64,000 bases of DNA from Craspedostauros australis. Lineage: Eukaryota > Bacillariophyta > Bacillariophyceae > Mastogloiales > Achnanthaceae. Of the stretch, positions 21,905 through 32,340 are shown piece by piece. Both the position numbers and the translations under genes were made by a program. A model generated the notes under the pieces. It did no database searches. It had not been told where the DNA came from and saw only the letters and a program-made list of their open reading frames with translations. Numbering within the stretch: position 1 is the stretch's first letter; every line of letters begins with the position of its first letter. The stretch spans positions 3,335,501-3,399,500 of the forward strand of contig JAMXDE010000004.1 in NCBI GenBank assembly GCA_026770025.1, given 5' to 3'.

Positions 21905-24740
21905 GGTGGGAGTGCCGGTCACGGTATCTGCAGTAGTAATGGTTGTTTCGCGCAAGATTGATGTCTGTGCTCGTGGCTTGAAGTGATTCTGTGAGCACGC
22001 TGCGCTGATCTGGGGTGGGCTGGAGGAAGAGGGGCTGGAGGAAATTGAGTTCACAGCGTCTCACGGCATCTTTGTCTGATGTCGGAACTGCCGTTGCTGT
22101 TGAGAATTCGTTGTGTGGATGCAGGTGGACACCGGAGTGGCCCATGTGGTGCCACAGCTCAGGCTTCAAACTTGTTCTGATCGAAATCACGGTTGGCACA
22201 ACACACAACAGGGACAGCCGCTCTCCCCCTTGTTGTGCTTTGTCATGATGCTGAGAGCCACTTGGCTTGCCTTTTGGCTTCAGGTAGTATGTTTTCTCAC
22301 AATGGCGCGGTGTCCCCTTGGGTACGCAAGCGAATTTGAGAGGCAGACCAGACAGAGAGCAGCTGGTTGTTGACATACAGGGAATAGGCCACATCCTCAC
22401 CGAGATTTTTCGCACCCTGCAACCCATTGCCCAGGAGGATCGTGCCTCAACACACATGGCCCCATTCTCCACGTATTGTGATCCATTTGTGTGGTCCAAA
22501 CCACGGGAGCGGACGAGAACACCGCCGCAATTATTGGGTTCCTTCTTCGTTTCTCGTCCCCCCCCTTTCTCCGCCCCCTGTTCATCTGTGAATGTTTGTC
22601 GCGCTTCTTTCATCGAACGTCATCTTCCTCGGTCTCTTGATTTCGAGACGTAAGTTTAGGAAACCGCCACAAACAGCAACGTTGTACATACAATGATGCA
22701 CTATAATACGATGCAGTTGCGTTGATGGAAATGTAAGCTACTATTTCATAGATCCGTGATGTATAGTAAAATAGTTGCATACTGTGTGAAGGATCCTATT
22801 TGATCCCAGCAGCAGAAAGCACAGGAAACAACCTCAGAAGAACAACAGGCAGAGAAGGGATGGAGAAACGAGGAAGGAACCCAGATCCCGGTGGGGTCCA
22901 CGCGTCTCGGGGCACGGTTCCTCGGCCATGCGTCCTGAGACGCGAAAATCTCACCAGGGATATCTTTTCTCTTCCTGTGCTGGAATGTGTGGTCACACAG
23001 CGAGCACGTGTGCATCGAGGTGTTGCGTTTTATGGCGCCTCTGTGTGTCGGTGTCGCTCTTGGGTGTTGTGGCCGAGGAAGAAGGCACCCTCAATTTTGC
23101 GACACAGTCCTGCCGCGTGTTTTGGGGGCACCAAAACATGATCACTTGGGGTATGTTTGGAGACATGGTCGCCCAACGAACTTTGGTCCTCCCCCGTTCC
23201 CACACACGCACCAACACAATCCGAACTTGTCAATGACCAAGGGTAGGAGAAGCCGGAACATGGAGTTCCTGACACGTTACCATACCATGCATCACAAAGA
23301 CAAACAGCTTCCGACACAGAAGTGCTCCTTCTCGTACCTGGAGATAGATGCGTCTGGTAGAGAGCTGATCCTCCTGTGACATTCCCTCAACAAGACGAGA
23401 TGACGCAACACGAGCAGAGGTCGAGAAAAGTCACATGCTTCATGGCGTTTTGCACACCACTGCTCCACAGTATTGTAACTTTGCGCTCGAGACAGTATTG
23501 CCTATTGTATTTACTCTATGGAGCGGTCGGAGACGCATGAGAGGAAGCTTGTGAGTACTGTCTGGCTGTTCTGTGCAGCATTGGCTGCCAAAGATACCTG
23601 CTTGATGGGATAAGGGTCAAACTTGACAGTGTGGCAGTGGCGGCACGTCAATCATGCACGCGCGCGTCGGAAAATCTCGGGTTGAGGCCGACTCTGTTCG
23701 TACGCACTCGTCTGCCTGGGCGCCTTTGGCATGATTGCGATTTTGCCCATGCAGGGGATGAGGTAGCAAGGCAGCACTGGGTAGGGCTCAGAGAGTGATC
23801 GTACTTTCCAAGTGTGTCTCGATCTGCAGTGGATATTTGAGTGAACACCGATTCAGGGTACGATCGGCGTGGCTCGAGCTCCTCTGTGTGCTCGTGGGTC
23901 CAAGGAGGTGCGTGTCAGGCGATCATTTCTGTGGGAGCGCTTTCGCTTCTGTACGACCTCAGAGTGGGAAATGAAGCAGTGATGGACGTCCATTAGGGCT
24001 GGCTGCCTGCAGAGTCTTCGGTGCCTTTCCAGGGTGAGGTCCTGGCGAAGCTGTCCATCAATGGATGGTATTCGTATTTACTAGTACGCATATGCACCGC
24101 ATCTCGCCACTGCAAGGGGATCGATTGGTCACATGCTTGGGGGCTGACGCTGATGCTGAGCGCTATTGCGTGCTTGGTGGCAGCTAACGCATGTATTATA
24201 ATACGTATCGCTTGGTAACATACGTCCTGCACATCGCAGAAAATGCCTAACAGTAACAATAGTTGTGTCTTCTCCCCAACGAGCAACAGTTCGTACTCGT
24301 ATCTCTCTTGGCTCGATCACTGCGACCACGCTGTGCGAATGCTATGGAAGAACGAACACCCCTTCATGGCGCATGGCGCAACGCCTCCTCAAAGAGGAGG
24401 CGTGCTGTCATTCATGCCGAACAGCAGCACTGCTCTTGCTCGCGCCATGCATGCCATACCTATCCACATCCACACCCACACCATTCCCAATACTCTCTGT
24501 GTTCATCTCTGCCATACTCAACTTATGCTCCACTGGAGTACGTACAGAATGTGCCAACCATCATCCACAAACGACGTTCAAAGCCATTGCTCAAAGATCA
24601 TTCACTGTCTTTCGCACCCACCACTCCACAGAACACTGCCATCGCTCCCATCATCCCGATCATCATCACAAGCATCATCACTTGCAGGAACCAACACTGC
24701 AACGACAAGGGGCGAGGCCAGCAGCAAGAACCGAAACCGC
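21905..24740. other. Long intergenic stretch, no supported gene
   Basis: A 249-codon ATG-started frame at 22613-21864 (-) overlaps exon 1 of the neighbouring gene in another frame and has no domains. Other frames here are short. A frame upstream of the next gene (from ATG 24243) is continuous with it but of UTR-like composition. I see no repeat or RNA gene. Confidence 0.4.
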
Positions 24741-25334
24741 ATGCTGATGAAGAAGTTGACGATGGCGATGCGAAGATTTGCCTGCACAATCGCCGTGATC
24801 GCGGTGATGTTGCTCACGGATGAGGAGCCACGTGCTCCGCATCGACACAGTTCGTGGCCATTTGCGCAAGCAGTGGACGTTGAGGCATCCACCACGAAGC
24901 AAGTACCCACGAGAATATCATCTGCGAACGATTACAAGTGCTCCATCTACAGCTTCATGTTGTTCACCATGATCAACACCAACAACAACACAAAGATGGC
25001 AGCAAGGCCATTCTTCAATGCACAAGGTGAAGACAACCTGGGCCGCAACCAGCTGGTGTCGTCAGTTATTGCCACTCGCGCCTTCAACAAGAGGGACTCC
25101 AGCTTGGTGCTGGAGCTCATCGTGTACCACGACGGTCCATTCAAGTTTGACACGAACAGCAGCTGTGCAATTGACACCAGAACTGTGGGGCACACTGTGG
25201 CGCAAGCACTATTTTCCAGTGGCCAAGACCTTCCATGTGCTTTGGCTATTCCCAACAATGATGGGGCTTCCTTGGAGCTGCAGTTGGTGATGTTGGCAAG
25301 CTCTGCTCATGGATATTCCTTGCACTGTAGATAA
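24741..25334 (+). CDS. Small secreted or membrane-anchored protein, unknown family
   Basis: From ATG 24741 the frame encodes 197 aa beginning with a basic n-region and a hydrophobic stretch (MRRFACTIAVIAVMLL), a likely signal peptide. The mature part is Asn/Thr-rich, then more structured: NQLVSSVIATRAFNK, SLVLELIVYHDGPFKF and LELQLVMLASSAHGYSL. The alternating hydrophobic pattern suggests a small beta-rich domain, and the few cysteines could pair. The frame is open back to ATG 24243, but that portion reads as low-complexity His/Ser/Pro sequence with other frames also open, so I prefer the downstream start. I do not recognise the family. Confidence 0.45.
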   Translation: MLMKKLTMAMRRFACTIAVIAVMLLTDEEPRAPHRHSSWPFAQAVDVEASTTKQVPTRISSANDYKCSIYSFMLFTMINTNNNTKMAARPFFNAQGEDNLGRNQLVSSVIATRAFNKRDSSLVLELIVYHDGPFKFDTNSSCAIDTRTVGHTVAQALFSSGQDLPCALAIPNNDGASLELQLVMLASSAHGYSLHCR

Positions 25335-27659
25335 TGGTGGAGGTGGTTTCGATTCTGTTTGCTATTTCATTTTTTTTGTTCCAATGGTTTTGGGGGTCTC
25401 CTGTTGGCCTGATGTCTCCTGACTATGAGTTGGTACACAAGATGCTCTCTCACTGTTTCTCTCTCTCTCTCTCTCTCTCTCTTGTCCATGTAAATGTTAT
25501 GCAATACTCCATATGCAATACATTTTTTATTGTCTTGTCTTCCACTGTCCCACTCCTCTGCATGCAGTCTCCAATGTCTCCTCCAAACTCCTCTTTGCAT
25601 CTCCACAATCTTGATGATGCTATGGTCATAGAATCTTTGGATTCTTGTTCTGATGTGGAGTTGACTGTCAATGGGGTGACACGATTACATTGTGTCAATG
25701 CCAGCTGTTGCTTCCTTCCATGCTCCTTCAGATTCCATATTCCGTTGATGAAGTAGATGGGAGGCAAAGGTATTGTCAATTTGGGTTTATGTCAGGAATC
25801 GAGGGTGCGACTATGTCAGAATATCCTAGATTTCCGCACCTCCCAGAATACCAAAAATAGACTGACCGATCTACCAAAGTTGGACACACTCCCAAGTCGA
25901 TTGTGAACCTTCCTCCTCTGTGTGTCAAGAGTATGGCAGACGACGAACAGACTAAAGGTGTGACATGTTTGAGATGATTGACGAACCAACATGGCAAACA
26001 ATGGATGTGAAAGGGAGACTGGAACACCAGAGTGTTCCAAGCATGAAGGTTGATCAGTTGAACCAAACATCTATGCAAAAACGCTATCAGTGTTGTGTCA
26101 CTCAGAACCCAGAACATGATTATGTGATTGAGAGAGAGCAGCGAAGGAGAATATAGCATGGACTGGAACATCATCGAAGGATTGGCTTGATCGTGTCAGA
26201 ACACCATGTTCTGATCCAAGCGTGACCGCCAGTGAACATGTGAGAAGAGTGAGTGAACAACACGGAAGAGTGCACTGAGTGAGTGATGGATGCCTCATCG
26301 GAAGAGCGTGAAACTCGACATCGGCATGCATGTACTGCAGGAGTGTAGGAGGGAAACTCAATGGATAAGCATGATGAAATGCACCTGTCATGAACAATGA
26401 GATGTGAATGATGGAGGAGGATTGCAATGATGAATGCAGGGGCAACTACAGGGTGTTACTGGCATCATCATGAGCAAACGACTTGAGGAAATGAGAAATG
26501 AAGATGTTGTTCTCACAGTTCTAAAACGGTACAGTTTAGTAAAGGTTAAACTACAGTACTAGTAACCTGGATTTCCAACAGGTTTAGTTGTGACATACAT
26601 CAATCTGGATTCAACAGCACTCATTCTTGTTGAATGGACGGACAGACTGAGTTCCTGATGCTCTCAGAAAACATGGTTCACACATTTCCTGTCGAGATGT
26701 ACATGTGAGTATATGTCAAGATGTACGTGTACATGTGCATCGTTCACCCGTTATTCTCTTATACATGCACGGACGGTAAAACTACACTCGTGTGGTTAGT
26801 ATGCTGTGATTTGTCAGAATCACAGTGGAAATGGAACACACAAAAATGAGCAGAATTTCTGGAGGAAATTTGCAATCAACGATTTCTGAGAGAATCAGGA
26901 ATATCGTCCGTCCATCCATCAATGGAAACGTATGGTATCGAGCGAAGCTCGATGTACCTCCCAACTAAACCCCAGATGACAATATCATCTGACAGACCAT
27001 CGCATCATCAATGGAATGTGACATCTGGAGAGCAGAAAGACGACAGCTGATGTTGACAGGATGTCATCATGTCACCACGTTGACATCTGTCTCCATGTCA
27101 GAAGCAGAAGGTAAAGATTCGATGACCCAAGGGCATAGAGATCATGGATACATGAAGAGGAGTTCAAGTGGTAAGTACTCATGCAGTAGAAGCCAGTAAT
27201 AAATGAACGAAGTGTCGAATGCAGAGTACGCATCGAACACGGAGTGTCATGTAGCACGAACATGCTACATTGAGAAGAGAGAGAATACGAATAATAGCAA
27301 GAGAGCATCTCACGTACCGACTCATAGTCGGAGACTCAATCTACAAAACAGAGAAACGCGCTGAGAGCATCAGGCAAGAGAACGGTGACACCGAGAGGAT
27401 TGGAGTACCAACGTAATGAAATAGCAATCAGAATCGTAACAACCATCACCGTCTTCCACGATTGCAAGGTACCCATCTACGGAACTCGCCAACAATTTCC
27501 TTCCAAAATCGAGAACAATTTGGTGCACGTAAACTCAGAATGTGATCTCACTCAGTCACGCTTCATTCATGGCACCAACGTGTGCGCTGTTTGAGCATAG
27601 AGTAAGAGAACAATGGGTGAGCGATGCACATACACATATGCACATTCCAACAAGTGTGA
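25335..27659. other. Intergenic, AT-richer, no supported gene
   Basis: Contains a (CT)n tract and many short frames without domains (for example 25776-26174 and 26098-26445 on the minus strand). The composition differs from the gene-dense parts and resembles the TIR-element region. It may hold old repeat fragments, but I cannot delimit any apart from the one beginning at 27660. Confidence 0.4.
25459..25482. repeat. (CT)n microsatellite
   Basis: Uninterrupted TC/CT dinucleotide tract downstream of the small secreted protein gene. Confidence 0.9.
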
Positions 27660-28239
27660 TTGGAGTGATGCGGTTGGTTGAATCTCTCAAAACGACCTGC
27701 CAGATGCATGGATATGGGGGATACAGTCCAGCATCAAGTGTACCACACAGTGTCACGAGATTCATAGATTTGGATACCAGCATCTCTTTCAAACAGATAT
27801 TGACACCCACAAGTTGGTATTATATCCATGGGAATGCTCTCGATGCACTGATCTTGTTAATATGTAATATTCTATCCTTTCCAATGACGGATCCGACAGA
27901 ATACGATCCACAACGCAGAGAATTGGAGCAAACAGATGGATGATGCGCATATCTATGACTATAACAGGCATGTATTCCCTTCTTTGGTGTCTATACGTTC
28001 GTATGGACTATTTACTTGCGTTCTATGGCGATTATGACAAATACGTATGATGTGGCTTGTACTTTTTCTGTGTGGCACAGGTAATCTACAGATATCTACT
28101 AACCTTGGAAGATGAGGTGAAGTCTCTGTGTCCATGAGATGTCGCCTGGACATTCGGACGTTTTGAGTTGCTAAGTATCACAAAACAGACTGGTTGACGC
28201 AAATCGCCACTTCAAGAGGGCTGGTTAATGAACTTCGTT
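27660..28239 (+). mobile_element. Truncated copy: right arm of the TIR element
   Basis: Aligns over its full 580 bp with 15755-16334 without net length change. Shared landmarks are GGAGTGATGCGGTTG at the left edge, ATAGATTTGGATA(T/C)CAGCATCTCTT, GAATTGGAGCAAA(T/C)AGATGGATGATG and the terminal GGCTGGTTAATGAACTTCG. The outer terminus is diverged, and no facing left arm or target-site duplication is visible. It is an old, one-armed remnant of the same family. Confidence 0.8.
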
Positions 28240-30032
28240 GTAGATGAGTCCTACGGACTCAATGAAACCAAATGAGATAGTCTACAGGTGGAATGCAGGT
28301 GGATCTGTTGGATGATGCGGTAATATTACCATAACATATTTTATATTGTGTGTCAGTCGTATCGTGAGTCTCGATCCAGTTCAATGACCGTGGGCCTGTA
28401 ACATGAATGGATTGTTCCAATTCAAACGGTCTTGAGATGACCGTCGATGTTCGTGTTCTTTCCCGTCCGGTTGTCGTCCGCCTCGTTGTTTTGTCGAATC
28501 GTGATTCGACATTTCCAATAGTTTCACAACATCAAGCAGCCTCTGTCTTGTGAGTGCCAAACAAGATCGTCATGTTCTGCCATCTCAGACAGACACTCTG
28601 ACGAGTTTTTGCGTTGATGGGTTTCTTTACTGCGAAAGCCCTTCCAGGAAGAATATCACGTCACGATTGGGAAGCAGGAAGGCCACATCTTGGGGGCACT
28701 CCCGCACGGGATTAGTATTTACTCTTGCTCTCGTTGAAGCCCAAAACGGGTGCAAGTCTGCGTTCTCTTGTAGTGCCCGGAGATCGCGGAGGATTAGGGG
28801 GGAACATGGCGCAGCGAGACCAAAAATGAACCTTTTCAGGGAGGCAGTTGATGTCATCCAATTTTGTCAAGATGAAACGAGAGACGAGAAAAACGGGGGA
28901 GAGGCGTCGCGCTGCCACCGCGAGCAAGTTTACTCATAGCTCATGCGTCGCCGCACGATGGCACTTGCCGCATGGGCTCTCGCGAGATGAGAAAGACTTG
29001 GCGGCGAACTGATCTTGTTCCACCATGCCGTTTGGCGTCCTCGGTTGATACAAGCGGAGCAGGGAAAAGTGGGGCACGAGCTGCAGCACTCGTGGATTGT
29101 TGGCCGAGAGACAGGTCCACCGCCGAAAAGTAGCACTCTTTGATCGTGAAGTATGATCGTGACATTCCTGTCCTGTCGAGAGGCTCCACCAGCATTGGCC
29201 GTACCTGTGCGAGGTGCTGAGCCAAGAGAAAGAGGAGGAGGAAGAATAGGCGCAGATGCGCGGACGGACGGATGCACAGGCCGCAGCTCGTAACTTGGTG
29301 CATGACGCACAAAAGCATGAAGCACGAAGCGCCACCTGCTGATCGACCTAGTTACCACTACTGAGAACGGTCCCACTACCTTTGTCTATCTTTGGTGAGG
29401 GGAGTGGTGCATGGCGTTACTCTGATCCCTCGTCTCGATTCCCGAACAACCCAAGCCCCCTAATGAATGGGCGGAAGCTTCTCTCAAGTTCTGGCTCGAT
29501 TCGTCAGGCGTTCTGCGTATGCTATGTCGCCAGGCGGAAGGGGGGGACGAGAATGTGCAAACTGTACTCAGCACAAATAAGCTGCATTGACAATTTCAGG
29601 AGCACCGACCCATTCTATGCGATCGGGGACCATCAACCAAGGCTTTTGTGTACTTCAACGGTGGCCAAAATATCCATCAACCTGGCGGCCCCGAGACGGC
29701 GACGGAGTTCCCACATCACCGACTCTGGTTGACTCCACACAGAACGGGAAATCTCAGACAGATGCGAACAAGTGTCAGCACCTGCCATCCTGTTGGATAC
29801 ACGAGTATGATGGGACAGTTCGTACTCTGAGTACTGAGACGGGAAGGAACACCACCCCAGAAGCGCAGCAACAGCATGAGTGCGCACGCGTGTCGTTGCT
29901 CTGCGCATGTTGGTTCTATTCCCTGTCCTCGCCAAACCTTCTCACAAATCTCCGAGCTCCTTGACGAAGCCTCACAAAACACATCCAAGCAACACAGCAT
30001 TACATAAATTCAGCAATATCAATATACCCACG
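28240..30032. other. Intergenic, no gene recognised
   Basis: Three minus-strand frames overlap at 28930-29376, and several plus-strand frames lie nearby. None has a recognisable domain, and their mutual overlap argues against coding. The last 150 bp are probably the 5' UTR of the U-box gene. Confidence 0.4.
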
Positions 30033-31394
30033 ATGAGCCCCACCAAAGAGCAACAACACCATCAAGATCATGAGCAGCAGCCACCACCGCCGCTCGAAGC
30101 ACCTGATGCGGACATTGCTTCCCCAAAAGCTCATCCCAAGATCCCTGCAGACTTCCTCTGCGCCATGACGCACCAGATCATGTCAGACCCCATGATGAGC
30201 CGCTACGGAACCCACTACGAAAAGCTGGCCATCCTGGGCTGGCTCAACAAAGGTTACACCTACTGTCCCATCACTCACAAGCCTCTGCGTCCTTCCAACC
30301 TCATTTCCGACAAGAACCTGCAGGTGAGGATCGTTGCCTGGAAGCGTTCCAACATGCCAAACGCTGAACAAGACAACGAAAGCGAAGAGCTTGGCTCCCA
30401 AAGCTTCCACAACGACATGGGCGATGTCACCCCCGTGCAGAAAGAGCACAACTTCGAGCTGACGTGCCCATTGACCCCAAGCCGCAACGGCAGGGCCTCC
30501 GCCTCGGCTTCGCTCGACCTCGTGGAGGCCGCTAAGGAGACGCCCGTGCAGCGCACGCCATCTTCGCGCATGCGCAGGGTGGATGTGGATCAGTACGACA
30601 ACATATCATCGCTGATGCTGTCCCCGGGATACATCTCCTTGTTCCCAGATCATTTCCGCTGCCCGCTATCCAAGCGATGCATGAAGGACCCTGTCATGAC
30701 GCGAACGGGCATCAACTACGAGCGCAATGAGATCCTCGAGCATCTCCAAAAACACGGGTACACATGCCCCATCACGAACCACGAGCTCAAGCCATCAGGC
30801 ATCGTGGCAAACTACAAGCTGCAATGGGAGATCGAGAAGTGGCACGATAACTTTGGATCCGCCAGCCTCCACGGCAGGTCTGCAACACGCTCCACTCCGA
30901 GACCAAAGCCGCTCAAGAACAAGCAACGGGCTCGGTCCACCAACGACGCAGCAATCCAGTCGCCTGCTTTCACAGCCCTGAAGGTGCTCACACTCCCAAC
31001 CGAGGCCCCGTCCAGGCAGAACGCGAACCCGCAAGAGCACGACAATACCCAGATGCCCAGTTCATCTCATGACACCAAACCTCGCACCGAGAAGCCACAT
31101 ACACAGCCCAAAACGATCAAGAAGCTCGTGGCTCCGACGTCCGCTCCTGTTAACAGCAGCCATCGCAAGCCGGGCTTGAAGAAGGGTGGTGGAGGATTGT
31201 CCTCGTTGCGACTGCCGCTGGCCAACCTGCTCAAGTCACCTCGCGGAAGGCGCAGCAAGAATTCTTCCTCGGTCAACCTCGTGTACGGTCCAAGCCCACA
31301 ACGATCATCGTCGGTGGGACCCAGAGATGAAACGTTGGACGCCGAACAGCTGGCGTCTGTTCTGGACGACGTGTTGGAGACAATCAGGGCGTGA
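30033..31394 (+). CDS. Protein with two U-box domains (putative E3 ubiquitin ligase)
   Basis: A 453-aa protein from ATG 30033. The first U-box is at about residues 38-104 (FLCAMTHQIMSDPMMSRYG, GWLNKGYTYCPITHKPL, LISDKNLQVRIVAW). The second is at about 207-270 (FRCPLSKRCMKDPVMTRTG, HGYTCPITNHELKP, IVANYKLQWEIEKW). Both keep the hydrophobic core and E2-facing Pro-Ile/Pro-Leu pattern of U-boxes, which recruit ubiquitin-conjugating enzymes without zinc. The remaining half is disordered and Ser/Arg/Lys-rich, with no ARM or WD repeats to suggest a substrate. The usual first-motif 'CPI' is CAM in box 1 and CPL in box 2, so one box may have changed partner specificity. Action in cytosol or nucleus is inferred from the lack of a signal peptide. 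An upstream in-frame stretch to 29880 is non-conserved and probably UTR. Confidence 0.88.
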   Translation: MSPTKEQQHHQDHEQQPPPPLEAPDADIASPKAHPKIPADFLCAMTHQIMSDPMMSRYGTHYEKLAILGWLNKGYTYCPITHKPLRPSNLISDKNLQVRIVAWKRSNMPNAEQDNESEELGSQSFHNDMGDVTPVQKEHNFELTCPLTPSRNGRASASASLDLVEAAKETPVQRTPSSRMRRVDVDQYDNISSLMLSPGYISLFPDHFRCPLSKRCMKDPVMTRTGINYERNEILEHLQKHGYTCPITNHELKPSGIVANYKLQWEIEKWHDNFGSASLHGRSATRSTPRPKPLKNKQRARSTNDAAIQSPAFTALKVLTLPTEAPSRQNANPQEHDNTQMPSSSHDTKPRTEKPHTQPKTIKKLVAPTSAPVNSSHRKPGLKKGGGGLSSLRLPLANLLKSPRGRRSKNSSSVNLVYGPSPQRSSSVGPRDETLDAEQLASVLDDVLETIRA

Positions 31395-31875
31395 TCGGGG
31401 GAAGAACGGAATGAAGGTTGTGAACAATTTTGACAGGACACGCGCCTACTCCATACAAATACATACTGTGAGCCATTGACGGAAAGTCGCCATTCTAAAC
31501 AATAATATTATAGTCGACAGCGAATCCATCTCTTGGCGCTCCCAAGTACCAACACTTCACGATGAATCACCTCTCATCGACGAAGCTGCAAACATGAGAT
31601 TGGTTAAGAGTTTCAGCACAAGATTTCGTTACTATTGCTGATCCGGACGCCAGGTTCATCCTCATCTCCACTTGTGTGTGGTGCATCTGGGGAGAATGGC
31701 CCATCAGCGCCGATTGCGGAAGAGACATCACCATTACCGATGTTGTGGCGGTTCCTGCTGTTGCCATTGCTGCTTGGAAGTAGCAAAATGAAGCCTGGAT
31801 CGAGCAGAACCAGAGAAATGGGACGAAAAGATGGGCAAAAAGGACTGATTCCTGCTCTTTTGGTGTAAAAAGAAT
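31395..31875. other. Intergenic; includes conserved tail of the tRNA-Cys copy
   Basis: Bases about 31809-31875 form the downstream tail of the minus-strand permuted tRNA gene and match the tail of the other copy. A TATTATAG run lies at about 31505-31512. Nothing else is recognised. Confidence 0.5.
31867..31871 (-). terminator. Pol III terminator (T5) of permuted tRNA-Cys copy 2
   Basis: Five T residues on the minus strand, 4 nt after the end of the 5' half, as expected for RNA polymerase III termination. Confidence 0.7.
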
Positions 31876-31953
31876 CTGCAATCGAACGCTCTACCACTGA
31901 GCTATATTGACCCGTGGAGTCAACAACGTGAGTCGAACACGTGACCATTCGAA
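31876..31953 (-). tRNA. Circularly permuted tRNA-Cys(GCA), copy 2
   Basis: On the minus strand the 3' half comes first. It consists of T, the anticodon 3' strand TCGAA, variable TGGTC, T arm ACGTG/TTCGACT/CACGT, acceptor 3' strand TGTTGAC and discriminator T73. A 6-nt spacer CCACGG follows. The 5' half is then acceptor GTCAATA, TA, D arm GCTC/AGTGGTA/GAGC, G26, anticodon 5' strand TTCGA and loop TTGCAG. All four stems pair, with one G-T. Anticodon GCA and U73 are the tRNA-Cys identity elements. The spacer begins CCA, so a 3' CCA may be encoded. Relative to copy 1 the acceptor has A5 instead of G5, facing T68, so pairing is kept. No conventional fold is possible because nothing after the loop pairs with TTCGA. 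Confidence 0.85.
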
Positions 31954-32340
31954 TACTGCTGTGCTACCCACATAACGCAGAATACGGTCTAAATACTGTC
32001 ATGTATGGTGCACTAGGAAAAAGTTGACCTCTCTGCCCACGAAACAGTCACAGACAAACTTGAAGATGGTTTCGCGCAAAAGAGAGAAAGAGAAGATCAC
32101 GCCAACAAGACAACAAGACAACAACACACACCACTCAACCCCATACTCGCACACATCAACAACAGACATCGAATTGCCACTCATAGTACTATTCATCACA
32201 CAGTGTGTGGCACTCATACTAATACAAGATAGGGCAGATACGCGATCAATACATCTGCCATAGGGAGCTCAGACTTCACACATTTCTACGAGAGCCAACC
32301 CAAGACCAATCATCCAACGTCAATCGTCCATCCTCTCGAA
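31954..32340. other. Divergent intergenic region
   Basis: Lies between the tRNA copy (-) and the ankyrin gene (+). It probably holds the ankyrin promoter and an A/C-rich 5' UTR. No other feature is seen. Confidence 0.5.

Noticed and set aside
21864-22613. 249-codon ATG-started minus-strand frame
   Set aside because: It overlaps exon 1 of CRAL-TRIO/DUF6824 gene A in a different frame, has no recognisable domain, and the spliced exon frame explains the region better.
28930-29376. Three overlapping minus-strand frames in a GC-richer patch
   Set aside because: All three frames are open at once because stops are rare there, and none shows a domain.
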